Below, in pieces: positions 49,793-57,905 of a stretch of DNA of 64,000 nucleotides. The DNA comes from Endozoicomonas sp965196975 (GTDB taxonomy: Bacteria; Pseudomonadota; Gammaproteobacteria; Pseudomonadales; Endozoicomonadaceae). The stretch lies in assembly GCF_965196975.1 (NCBI RefSeq), contig NZ_OZ239981.1:992001-1056000 (forward strand), written 5' to 3'. Each line of letters opens with the position of its first letter. Positions within the stretch are counted from its first letter, which is position 1. The notes below the pieces were generated by a model, which saw nothing but the letters and a program-made list of their open reading frames with translations, did not search any database and was not told where the DNA came from. The translations under genes were made by a program, and so were the position numbers.

Positions 49793-51183
49793 GGGTGCTC
49801 TCTCTGAATGATTGAAACAATAGTGCTCTATTTTCACAGCTACTATGGGAACACCACTCATAATAGTTAACTGTCATGCCCGCTTCTGTTATTTCCAGCT
49901 CTACCAAAAGCATCGTTTTGCAAATTGAAGTTTCTATAGATTCAGGCAACATGCTGAATCTTGAAGATAGTTTACAGCGTGCACTCAATGAAGCCGGGCA
50001 GCTTGGAACAAAAGAGTTATTGGGGCTATTTGAATCACCCAATAAAGAACCTATCGTCGTTAATCAGCAGAAGTGGAACTACAAAGGAAAGGTTCTTAAG
50101 CACTATGAAACCTTATACGGTCGTATACCTTTGGAGCGCTCCGTATATCAGGGTGTCAGAGGTGGCAGTACTCTGGCAGCACTTGATCTTCGTGCCGGTA
50201 TTATTGGTTCAGCTACCCCCAAATTTGCCAAGTCTATCGCCTGGAAATACAGCCAGATGCCAGCGCCTGCGGTAAAAGAAGATTTTGAGACCAACCATCA
50301 AAGGACGCTTTCAAATTCTTATATCAAGCATTTATCGGACAGAGTAGGTGCATTAATTGAAGACCAGCAAGACACTCACTACCACCTTCCTCCACTAAAA
50401 GAGCCTGTTGAAACAATAGCCATTGGTCTGGATGGAACCTGCATGCTGCTTTGTGAAGAAGGCTGGAGGGAAGCCATGTGTGGGACATTGAGCCTATATT
50501 CTGCAGATGGAGACAGGCTCCACACGATATATACAGCCAGTTCGCCAGAGTATGGTAAACAAAGCTTTATGAGCAAGCTCGACGAGGAGATTGCAGATCT
50601 AAAACGACTCTACCCAAATGCCACATACATCGGGGTAGCTGACGGGGCTAGAGAAAACTGGAGTTATTTGAAACAACATACCTCTGGGCAGATACTCGAT
50701 TTTTATCATGCATCTGAATATTTAGCTGGAGCAGCGGAAGCACTGTTTCCAACCAGTAAGGCGAAGCGACACCAGTGGCTTGAAGACAGGCTACATAGTT
50801 TGAAAAACAAGCGTGGAGCAGCCAAAAAAATCCTTCAGGAAATTGAATCAGCCGAGCTCCCGAAAAAGACAATCGCACTGACAGAGAAGCGCTACAAAGC
50901 TGTGAGCTATTTTACAAACAATCACCAGTTAATGAATTATCATCAGGCGCTTAAACGCCATTGGCCAATAGGTTCAGGAGTTACTGAAGCGGCTTGTAAG
51001 ACTCTGGTAAAGCAACGATTATGTGGTTCTGGAATGAGGTGGAAAGCAACAGGAGCGGAAGTGCTTTTGACAACAAGAGCACTGATCCAGAGTAAGGGGC
51101 GCTGGGAACAACTTTGGTCTGAGTTCATGACTGGAAAGGTTGAAGCTAACCTATGAGTCAGTTATCAAATTGAGAGAGCACCC
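49793..51183 (+). mobile_element. ISKra4-family insertion sequence, copy 1
   Basis: A 1391-bp element with inverted ends GGGTGCTCTCTC (from 49793 and from 51183). It is flanked by CTACTCCGG at 49784-49792 and 51184-51192, apparently 9 bp, although the first base may be a chance match since the second copy shows 8 bp. An apparently identical copy lies at 62200-63590. It interrupts brnT. Confidence 0.92.
49876..51156 (+). CDS. ISKra4-family transposase
   Basis: A 426-residue DDE transposase: ETIAIGLDGTCMLL (first Asp), YIGVADGARENWSYL (second Asp), ILDFYHASEYLAGAAEALF, and HWPIGSGVTEAACKTLVKQRLCGSGMRW with the catalytic Glu. This is the ISKra4 pattern and full length. Identical to the copy from 62283, suggesting recent activity. 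Confidence 0.93.
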   Translation: MPASVISSSTKSIVLQIEVSIDSGNMLNLEDSLQRALNEAGQLGTKELLGLFESPNKEPIVVNQQKWNYKGKVLKHYETLYGRIPLERSVYQGVRGGSTLAALDLRAGIIGSATPKFAKSIAWKYSQMPAPAVKEDFETNHQRTLSNSYIKHLSDRVGALIEDQQDTHYHLPPLKEPVETIAIGLDGTCMLLCEEGWREAMCGTLSLYSADGDRLHTIYTASSPEYGKQSFMSKLDEEIADLKRLYPNATYIGVADGARENWSYLKQHTSGQILDFYHASEYLAGAAEALFPTSKAKRHQWLEDRLHSLKNKRGAAKKILQEIESAELPKKTIALTEKRYKAVSYFTNNHQLMNYHQALKRHWPIGSGVTEAACKTLVKQRLCGSGMRWKATGAEVLLTTRALIQSKGRWEQLWSEFMTGKVEANL

Positions 51184-51420
51184 CTACTCCGGTAAGGTGA
51201 TGAATGCGGCCAATAGCAACCCAGCGCTCTTCGTCATAGTTGATGCGGTCATCAATCCGGCAGAGCAAAGGGTGATTGAAGATATCGACTGCATCATCAA
51301 AGGCAATTCCGTGCTTGCGAATATTCGCCTGATTCTTTTCTTCATCCCACTCAAATTGCATGGTTATGCCAGTATTTACATTTGTACATACATAATAGCA
51401 CAGATTTCAGGAAATACTGA

Positions 51421-52914
51421 ATGAGTCTGAAACATCGTATTGCAGGCTGGCTGCTGCCTGAAATCAAAAATCTGGCCTATACCTCCGCAGGGCATGGTCG
51501 GAGAAGCCAGAGTTGGTCGGCACCATCTTCCGGCCCGAATAACACGCTGACCGGTAATCTCGGGACGTTAATCAATCGTTCACGAGCGGCGATTCGCAAT
51601 GATCCCTGGGCGGCATCCGGGCTGGAAAAGCTGGTAGCCAATATTGTCGGTACGGGGATCAAACCCAAGTCTGAAGCGAGCAATGATCGGTTCCGTCAAA
51701 ACCTGCAGGCACTGTTTCTGGATTGGTCCGATGAATCTGATGCGGATGGTCAGCTGGACTTTTATGGCCAGCAATCACTGGCAGTGCGTTCCATGCTGGA
51801 AGCCGGTGAATGCTTTGCCCGACTGAGGCCTCGGAAACCATACGATGGACTCAGCGTGCCTCTGCAAGTGCAGCTACTGGAAGCGGAGTTTGTTCCCTGG
51901 GATTACAACGACGATCTGAAAAGAGGTCATAAGATCCGGGCAGGGATTGAGTTTAATGCCGTTGGTAAGCGGCTCGCCTACTGGATGCATCGACAGCATC
52001 CCTCTGATTACACAACGCTTGATACCGCTGACCTGCGTCGTATTCCAGCGGAGCAGGTACTGCATCTTTATGAACCATTGCGACCCGGTCAGTTAAGAGG
52101 GCAGCCATTGCTGACTCAGGTTTTGCTACGGATGTTTCATCTCGACAAGTTTGATGATGCCACGCTATTGAGGCAGGAAATCGCCAACCTGTTCACCGGC
52201 TTTATCACCAAGCCCGCTCCGGATGGTGAAAAGGTGGATCCATTAACCGGTCGGCCTATTGTTTATGATCTGCAAGGTGTGCCCATGGTGGCAATGGAGC
52301 CTGGCACGATGCAGGAACTCTCGCCGGGGGAGGAGATCACCTTCAATACACCTCCGGGAGCCGCCAGCAATTATCCCGATTTTATCCGTCAGCAATTAAT
52401 GGCCGTTGCAGCTGGTATTGGGCTGCCATACGAAATCCTCTCCGGCGATATGAAAGGCGTCAGTGACCGGGCATTACGGGTAGTTCTGAATGAGTTCCGC
52501 CGACGTATTCAGCAAATTCAGCACAATCAATTGGTGTTCCAGTTCTGTCGACCGATCTGGAATCGCTGGTTGGAGATGGCCGTACTCAGCGGGGCAATCC
52601 ATGCGCCCCGATTTCACAAAAACAAAGCCGATTATCGTCGGGTGAAATGGATTGCTCAGGGCTGGCCCTATATGCATCCGGTTCAGGATATGCAGGCCCA
52701 GAATTTGGCAGTGCGCAGTGGCTTCAAATCTCGTTCAGAAGTGGTGTCTGAACAGGGTTATGACAGCGAACAAATTGATGACGAAATCGCTGCTGACAAT
52801 CGGCGGGCCGATGAGCTGACCCTTCAGTACGACAGCGATGGCAGGCAGTCTTCGAAGGATCCTTCAACTACTGACAAGGACGAAAACAAGGATGAGCAAG
52901 AAACCCCTGAATAA
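51421..52914 (+). CDS. Portal protein (lambda family)
   Basis: A 497-residue portal of the lambda type (PF05136): LINRSRAAIRNDPWAASGLEKLVANIVGTGIKP near the N-terminus, LQVQLLEAEFVPWDYNDD and VLHLYEPLRPGQLRGQPLL in the body, then GLPYEILSGDMKGVSDRALRVVLNEFRR. Twelve copies would form the DNA entry channel of the head. ATG 51421 follows AGGAAA at 7 bp. Overlaps the protease gene by 23 bp. Confidence 0.94.
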   Translation: MSLKHRIAGWLLPEIKNLAYTSAGHGRRSQSWSAPSSGPNNTLTGNLGTLINRSRAAIRNDPWAASGLEKLVANIVGTGIKPKSEASNDRFRQNLQALFLDWSDESDADGQLDFYGQQSLAVRSMLEAGECFARLRPRKPYDGLSVPLQVQLLEAEFVPWDYNDDLKRGHKIRAGIEFNAVGKRLAYWMHRQHPSDYTTLDTADLRRIPAEQVLHLYEPLRPGQLRGQPLLTQVLLRMFHLDKFDDATLLRQEIANLFTGFITKPAPDGEKVDPLTGRPIVYDLQGVPMVAMEPGTMQELSPGEEITFNTPPGAASNYPDFIRQQLMAVAAGIGLPYEILSGDMKGVSDRALRVVLNEFRRRIQQIQHNQLVFQFCRPIWNRWLEMAVLSGAIHAPRFHKNKADYRRVKWIAQGWPYMHPVQDMQAQNLAVRSGFKSRSEVVSEQGYDSEQIDDEIAADNRRADELTLQYDSDGRQSSKDPSTTDKDENKDEQETPE

Positions 52915-53908
52915 TAAGCCGTGGTACATGTTAAAGAATCAGGCTAACCAAAATCAGCCAGCAGAGTTGCTGATTTATGATGTGATTGGTGATTGGGCAG
53001 GACTTTCCGCACGACAACTGGTTCATGACCTGAAGGATCTGGATGTCAGTGAGATTACGGTTCGCATCAACAGCCCCGGTGGTTCCGTGTTTGATGGCAT
53101 TGCCATCTACAACGCCCTGCGTCATCACAAGGCACATATCCATGTAAGGATTGAAGGGCTGGCCGCCAGTATTGCCAGCGTCATTGCCATGGCGGGCGAC
53201 ACCATCCATATGGCGGCCAATGCCCTGATGATGATTCATAACCCGTTTGGTTGGGTCGGCGGTGATGCCGAAGAGCTGCGCAAAGTGGCGGATATGCTGG
53301 ACAAAACCACGGAGGTGATTGCCCAGACTTATGCGGCCAACTGTGGGCTGCAGGTCAGTGAAATCATCAACCTGATGAATGAGGAAACCTGGTTTACGGC
53401 CAGTGAAGCGGAAGGGCATGGTCTGGTGGATGTGGTGGAAGAAGCGGTGCAGCTGGCAGCGCACTTTGATCTCAGTGTCTTTAACCATGTGCCTAAGCCA
53501 TTACTTCCTCCGTTCATTCCACCTTCTGAGCCGGAAGATGAAAATACGTCGGCTCATGCATTGGTGGTGATGTCATTGTGTAATAAAGCCGGTTATCCGG
53601 AAATGGCGGAAGACTTTATCCGCACTCATCAGGGGATCGAAGACGTTCAACGTCGTCTTGCTGAGTGTGAAACCATTAAATCTCTGTGTGCTGCTGCCCA
53701 GACTACTGAGCGTGCCGCTGGCTTCATCCAGTCAGGCAAATCGGCAGAGCAGGTTAGAACGGCGTTATTTGATCTGCTGACAAAGGAGGATTGCGTATTG
53801 GATAACACGTTAACTCCAAATCAGCAGAGTCAAACGATTAAGCCCCTTGTTGATACCCATGCTGTTTACCGGAAAAGAAACAGCGCAATGTTTCCAGTGT
53901 CAGCTTGA
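52892..53908 (+). CDS. Head maturation protease, ClpP-related
   Basis: A 338-residue protease/scaffold. ATG 52892 gives the natural start MSKKPLNNKPWYML; the longer frame lies in portal. The ClpP fold is visible: INSPGGSVFDGIAIYNAL, then IEGLAASIASVIAMAG with the nucleophile Ser, and MMIHNPFG with the His. Residues after about 215 form a helical scaffold-like extension (DVQRRLAECETIKSL). It cleaves head proteins during assembly. Confidence 0.92.
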   Translation: MSKKPLNNKPWYMLKNQANQNQPAELLIYDVIGDWAGLSARQLVHDLKDLDVSEITVRINSPGGSVFDGIAIYNALRHHKAHIHVRIEGLAASIASVIAMAGDTIHMAANALMMIHNPFGWVGGDAEELRKVADMLDKTTEVIAQTYAANCGLQVSEIINLMNEETWFTASEAEGHGLVDVVEEAVQLAAHFDLSVFNHVPKPLLPPFIPPSEPEDENTSAHALVVMSLCNKAGYPEMAEDFIRTHQGIEDVQRRLAECETIKSLCAAAQTTERAAGFIQSGKSAEQVRTALFDLLTKEDCVLDNTLTPNQQSQTIKPLVDTHAVYRKRNSAMFPVSA

Positions 53909-53910
53909 CG

Positions 53911-54240
53911 TTATGGGCTTTGAAAGAAATCGAGTAGGTCCAACTGAAACTGAAATTCAGATGACCTCTCTTTTAACGAGGGTCCCAGATGCTTTCGTTG
54001 ATGACCACACATCCAGCAGGAACAGGTGCAAGGCGTATCAACGACATGCCCCAGAGCTGAGTTATCCAGATTTCCCTGCCAATAGTGCTTTCTGTTTTTC
54101 TTTAAACGGTTACGGTGATGCCTGCGTATGGAACGCTGGTAGTTTTTCAAAATCGTTATCCCGATAAGATTGCTCTCTTCGGGTAGCCTCTCCTTCAAGA
54201 GACCACCCACGTAGCAAATGGGATAACAGGTAGTGATCAT
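53911..54240 (-). CDS. Small CxCxxCG-motif protein on the opposite strand within the head operon
   Basis: A frame of up to 109 residues; the recognisable part begins near KNYQRSIRRHHRNRLKKNRK and may start at a TTG there. It ends with CTCSCWMCGHQRKHLG and a short tail. Basic R/K-rich start plus a C-S-C-x2-C-G-x2-RKH knot is the mark of a small bacterial family of unknown function that I have seen as a chromosomal gene in many proteobacteria. The pattern is strong enough to call it coding although it lies opposite the head genes. It is probably a transferred accessory gene in the 446-bp gap between protease and gpD. Confidence 0.65.
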   Translation of the reverse strand: MITTCYPICYVGGLLKERLPEESNLIGITILKNYQRSIRRHHRNRLKKNRKHYWQGNLDNSALGHVVDTPCTCSCWMCGHQRKHLGPSLKERSSEFQFQLDLLDFFQSP

Positions 54241-54354
54241 TCATGATCATGGATACAACCCAGTTGTGTTTGAACAGGAATATATCACAAACACATGCCT
54301 CATTAGATAGCTTGTTGCTTTACCTGATAAACAACCCTCAAAGGAACTGAAACC

Positions 54355-54735
54355 ATGCCTGTCATGACAGAGCCGGTGCACGCTGGCGAATTTATCGTGT
54401 CCGAAGGAAACAACAGCATCAGCCGGGAGAAGGCTGAACTGGCGGCGAATCTGACGCTGCTGCCCGGCACCGTGTTGGGTAAAAACACGGCCACCGCAGT
54501 TTATGGACCATTGGACCCAGCGGCAGATACTGGACTGCAGATGGCCGCCGGTGTGGTCTGGGATCATGTCAGCACCGATGCAACCGGTGGGGAAGCGGTC
54601 ATCATCGCCCGACTGGCAGAGGTGCATCAGGACCTGTTGGTCTGGCCGGATGGCATCACTGCAGAGCAACAGGTCACGGCCACCGAAGAGCTGGCTTCAC
54701 TGGATATTATTTTACGACAGGGAGAGCGCCCATGA
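54355..54735 (+). CDS. Head decoration protein (gpD-like)
   Basis: A 126-residue head-stabilising protein: MPVMTEPVHAGEFIVSEGN, ISREKAELAANLTLLPGTVLG, AEVHQDLLVWPDGIT. This is the HDPD family pattern (PF02924) of trimers that cement the expanded shell. AAGGA lies 8 bp before the ATG. Overlaps the capsid gene by 4 bp. Confidence 0.92.
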   Translation: MPVMTEPVHAGEFIVSEGNNSISREKAELAANLTLLPGTVLGKNTATAVYGPLDPAADTGLQMAAGVVWDHVSTDATGGEAVIIARLAEVHQDLLVWPDGITAEQQVTATEELASLDIILRQGERP

Positions 54736-55727
54736 GCCTGCTGGATATTTTCAATGACGATGCCTTCAGTCTGACCAGCCTGACGGCCACGCTGAACGAT
54801 CTGCCCTATAAGCCAGGACGTATTGGTGAGCTTGGACTGTTTACCGAAAGTGGCATCAATACCACCACCGCCATGGTGGAGTCCCGTAACGGGGAATTGA
54901 TTCTGTTGCCTACCTCGGAGCGCGGAGCGCCAGCGCCTCAAGCCAAGGGTGGTAAGCGGAAGGTGCGCAGTTTTGTCATCCCTCATATCCCTTACGACTC
55001 CACCATTGTGGCGGATGAAGTACGGAATGTTCGGGCTTTTGGCTCCGAGAGTTCTCTGGAAGGGGTAAGGACGGTGGTGAATCAGCGGCTATCAGAGATG
55101 AATGCCAACCATGAGGTGACTCTGGAGCATTTGCGGCTGGGCGCCATCAAAGGTCAGATTCTCGATGCCGATGGTAGCTCAGTCATTTATGACCTGTTCC
55201 AGGAGTTTGGTGTCAGCCAACAGACGCATACCTTCAAGTTCAGCGATGCAACCACTGACGTGCGCATTCAATGTGTGAAGCTGCGCCGGAAAGTGGATCA
55301 GGCCCTGGGTGCCCAACCCTATTCAGGGCTGAGGGCGTTCTGCGGTGCGGACTTTTATGATGCCCTGGTTGGCCACGACTATGTCAAAGATGCCTACCAC
55401 CGTTATCAGGACAGTGCCTTGCTGCGCAATGACCCCAAATCCGGGTTCCGCTTCGGTGACATTGATTGGGAAGAGTATCGGGGCCAGGTGGGCAATATTC
55501 CCTTCATCAAGGCTGATGAGGCGTATGTGATTCCGGAGGGCACCGGTATCTTCCGCACCTGGTTTGCACCGGCAGACTTTATCGAAACGGTGAACACCAT
55601 TGGCTTGCCGAGGTACGCCAAACAGAAAATCCTCGACTTCGACAAAGGTGTCCAGCTGCACACTCAGTCCAACCCGCTGCCGATCTGCCTGAAGCCCCGG
55701 GCGGTGATCCAATGCAAGATGAACTGA
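54732..55727 (+). CDS. Major capsid protein (gpE-like)
   Basis: A 331-residue shell protein of the lambda gpE family (PF03864): MSLLDIFNDDAFSLTSLTATLNDLPYKPGRIGELGLF at the start, SFVIPHIPYDSTIVADEVRNVRAFG, and EFGVSQQTHTFKF in the middle. The C-terminus has YVIPEGTGIFRTWFAPADFIETVNTIGLPRYAKQ. Length is usual. Overlaps the next gene by 16 bp. Confidence 0.95.
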   Translation: MSLLDIFNDDAFSLTSLTATLNDLPYKPGRIGELGLFTESGINTTTAMVESRNGELILLPTSERGAPAPQAKGGKRKVRSFVIPHIPYDSTIVADEVRNVRAFGSESSLEGVRTVVNQRLSEMNANHEVTLEHLRLGAIKGQILDADGSSVIYDLFQEFGVSQQTHTFKFSDATTDVRIQCVKLRRKVDQALGAQPYSGLRAFCGADFYDALVGHDYVKDAYHRYQDSALLRNDPKSGFRFGDIDWEEYRGQVGNIPFIKADEAYVIPEGTGIFRTWFAPADFIETVNTIGLPRYAKQKILDFDKGVQLHTQSNPLPICLKPRAVIQCKMN

Positions 55728-56005
55728 GTGAACTGAACCGGCAGTTACTGGCTACCTTTGGTCAGCCGGTGATGGTCTTTCGGGGAGCCTCTCTTTTCTC
55801 AGAAACCCGGGGCATCATCTCCAAAGCGTTGGTGCCTGCCGGTCAGTATGAAGCGGTTTTGCAAACGGTCACGTCCATTACGTTGCCAGCGAGCCTCAAA
55901 TTGCAGCGTGGCGATGAAGTCCAGTCAGCAGATCAGCAATGGATAGTTGATCGGAAACTGAAAGACGATGGTCAGCTGACCTGGTGGGGGCTCCATGAAG
56001 CTTGA
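55712..56005 (+). CDS. Head-tail joining protein
   Basis: A 97-residue protein with the beta-rich pattern of gpFII/head-tail attachment proteins (QPVMVFRGASLFSETRGIIS, LKLQRGDEVQSADQQWIVDRKLKDDGQLTWWGL). Position between capsid and Z/U genes supports this. Coupled by overlaps on both sides. Confidence 0.75.
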   Translation: MQDELSELNRQLLATFGQPVMVFRGASLFSETRGIISKALVPAGQYEAVLQTVTSITLPASLKLQRGDEVQSADQQWIVDRKLKDDGQLTWWGLHEA

Positions 56006-56591
56006 TCTGGAGCTGGACAGCACCGTTGATGAACTCATTGAACAGTTCGATCATGCGCCTGAGAAAGTCAGCAAAGCGATTGCTCGATCACTACGCAAGC
56101 TCTCCCGGTTTGCCGAACGGCGAATATTGCGGGAGTTGGCCAGACAGCAGAGTATCTCTCAAAAAGTGCTGAAATCCCTGGGGCGGGTGAGAGTATCTCT
56201 GTATCAGCCTGGCGATCGGGCAGGGCAGAATTACAGCCTGATCATCTGGATAGGGGCTTTGGATATACCGGCGCATTATCTGGGCAATCCCATCCAGACC
56301 AGAAGCGGTGTCCGAACCGGCCGTCGTTTTTGGGAGGGTGCCTTTTTGATGCGCCCCGTCAACGCCACTCACTCCATGGTGTTTGAGCGGAAAGACACCT
56401 GGCAGCATAAATTCCAGCGTTCCAAAAAATCGGGTCGTATGATGTGGATGGGATTGCCGTTGGAAAAGAAAGCGGTCTCAATCTGGAGCTCGGCCAGTAC
56501 AGTATTACAAAAGCTGGAACCAGTTTTACTCGACCGGTTCACTACCTTGATGGAGCAGGAGCTCAACTATGCCTTCAACATCGAGTCCTGA
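55995..56591 (+). CDS. Minor tail protein Z-like
   Basis: A 198-residue protein resembling lambda gpZ (PF06763). It has an N-terminal helical part (ELIEQFDHAPEKVSKAIARSLRKLSRFAERRILRELARQQSISQKVLKS) and then WIGALDIPAHYLGNPIQTRSGV...FMRP-type beta segments. Involved in tail completion. Overlaps the previous gene by 11 bp and the next by 23 bp. Confidence 0.8.
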   Translation: MKLDLELDSTVDELIEQFDHAPEKVSKAIARSLRKLSRFAERRILRELARQQSISQKVLKSLGRVRVSLYQPGDRAGQNYSLIIWIGALDIPAHYLGNPIQTRSGVRTGRRFWEGAFLMRPVNATHSMVFERKDTWQHKFQRSKKSGRMMWMGLPLEKKAVSIWSSASTVLQKLEPVLLDRFTTLMEQELNYAFNIES

Positions 56592-56979
56592 AGCCAGAAT
56601 TGTTGAAGCGCTGGTTTATCGCCTGACGGAAGTCACTCCTACTGTTTTATTGGGTTTCACCGCACTGGGGGTGGATGAGGAACTACCCAAGCCTGCCATT
56701 CTGGTTCAGTTGGAATCACTTCAGGAGCAGGGGCGTCAGGGGAGTCGGGTCAAGATGCAGATGAGTTTGAATATCAGCGTTGTCATCAAAACGAACGAAG
56801 AAAGCACCTATGCCCTGATGGATCTTACCCGCTCAATTCGAGAGTTATTTTCGATGGGAGAACGATGGGTACCAGAAGCCCGAAGTACTCAGCTCAGCGA
56901 GGCCCAGTTTGATATTGCGCCAAGCAGTGCTCATCTGTCATTTGCTGATCTGAAACTACAGATTGAGATTGTGGTGTGA
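56569..56979 (+). CDS. Tail terminator (gpU-like)
   Basis: A 136-residue protein in the gpU position after Z and before the tail tube. LVQLESLQEQGRQGSRVKMQMSLNISVVIK and DLTRSIRELFSMGERW fit the small alpha/beta tail-terminator fold. It stops tail-tube polymerisation and joins tail to head. Confidence 0.7.
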   Translation: MPSTSSPEARIVEALVYRLTEVTPTVLLGFTALGVDEELPKPAILVQLESLQEQGRQGSRVKMQMSLNISVVIKTNEESTYALMDLTRSIRELFSMGERWVPEARSTQLSEAQFDIAPSSAHLSFADLKLQIEIVV

Positions 56980-56985
56980 TGAAGC

Positions 56986-57085
56986 GAACTGTCCTGGGAT
57001 CGCAGCGCCGCTAGATCCGGCAGAAAGCCCCATAGAGCGCAAGTCGCCTGCAGGCCGTCCCCGCAGACTTAAGGCAGGACAGTTC
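56986..57085 (+). ncRNA. Long closed stem between tail terminator and tail tube genes
   Basis: GAACTGTCCTG (56986-56996) pairs over 11 bp with CAGGACAGTTC (57075-57085). The 78 nt between are GC-rich with further short complementary segments. The 167-bp gap has no gene. It may be a terminator-like or regulatory structure in front of the highly expressed tail-tube gene; a small mobile palindrome is an alternative. Confidence 0.35.
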
Positions 57086-57146
57086 TGCGACAACAATACC
57101 ACCTTTCTCTGAAATCACAATTGCACAACAATAAGGAGATAAACTC

Positions 57147-57890
57147 ATGTCTACGATGGATCGTAGCTTTATTGGCGCAGGCAGTATTCATATCCAGCCC
57201 TATGACCTGTCGGCACCCTTGTTGCCGATTGGCAATGTCAGCGAGTTTACCTTCAGTTTTGAAGAGGATCGCAAGGAGCTGAAAAACTACCTGGGTGGCG
57301 GAGGTAACCGTAATGTGATCAGTCGGGTGTCGGGCATTACCGCCAGTGTGGTGGCTCATGACTTTACGGCGAGTAATATTTCTCTGGCATTGCGGGGGAC
57401 GGTCAACCAGGCAAGCACTACTGCGATTACCGATGAGCCATTGGTTAGCCATGGCGTAGCGGATGAACTGATTCCGTTTAAACGGCTACCGGACCTTAAT
57501 CAGTCCATCACGGTCAAAGACAGCCTGGATACTACGCTCGTTGCTGGTGATGATTATGAACTGACTCAGTCTGGCATCAAGGTTATTGACGGTGGTGGTA
57601 TTGATAACCTGGGGATCAAGGTCAGCTATACACCACTACCCGCCAATATGGTTCAGGCATTGGTGGAGTCTGGTCGAGAGTTTGTGCTCTTTATGGAAGG
57701 CCTGAACGATGCCCAGGAAGGGCTGCCGTTTAATATCCGGTTGCATCGGGTCAAGTTCTCACCGGTTCAAAACCTCGGCTTTATCTCCGATGACTTTGCC
57801 AATATTCCTCTGCAGCTGGATGTGCTGTCGGATCCTACCATTACCGGCCAGGGCTTGAGTCCGTTTATGCAGCTGGATTTGGCCCAATAA
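57147..57890 (+). CDS. Major tail tube protein
   Basis: A 247-residue protein preceded by AAGGAG. It has beta-rich tube-protein features: SIHIQPYDLSAPLLPIGNVSEFTFSFEEDRKELKNYLGGGGN, then an inserted domain and the end FNIRLHRVKFSPVQNLGFISDDFANIPLQLDVLSDP. Place directly before the tape measure and the strong ribosome-binding site support the call. Stacked hexamers would make the flexible tail. Confidence 0.85.
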   Translation: MSTMDRSFIGAGSIHIQPYDLSAPLLPIGNVSEFTFSFEEDRKELKNYLGGGGNRNVISRVSGITASVVAHDFTASNISLALRGTVNQASTTAITDEPLVSHGVADELIPFKRLPDLNQSITVKDSLDTTLVAGDDYELTQSGIKVIDGGGIDNLGIKVSYTPLPANMVQALVESGREFVLFMEGLNDAQEGLPFNIRLHRVKFSPVQNLGFISDDFANIPLQLDVLSDPTITGQGLSPFMQLDLAQ

Positions 57891-57905
57891 CCCTCCGAGT
57901 GTCCT

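Larger units (their letters stand above)
49683..51361 (-). pseudogene. brnT: BrnT toxin gene split by ISKra4
   Basis: The N-terminal part is at 51193-51361 (MQFEWDEEKNQANIRKHGIAF..., to HHLTGV). The C-terminal part is at 49683-49783 (VVYTERVGDIVRIISARKATK...). Together they make the usual RelE-fold BrnT ribonuclease of about 90 residues. The element at 49793-51183 separates them, with CTACTCCGG duplicated at 49784-49792 and 51184-51192. The target lies inside the RelE-like fold, so no active toxin is expected. Confidence 0.9.

Noticed and set aside
53847..54167. Plus-strand frame between the head protease and gpD
   Set aside because: The minus strand carries a recognisable motif (CTCSCWMCG), and the plus-strand frame reads as its shadow.
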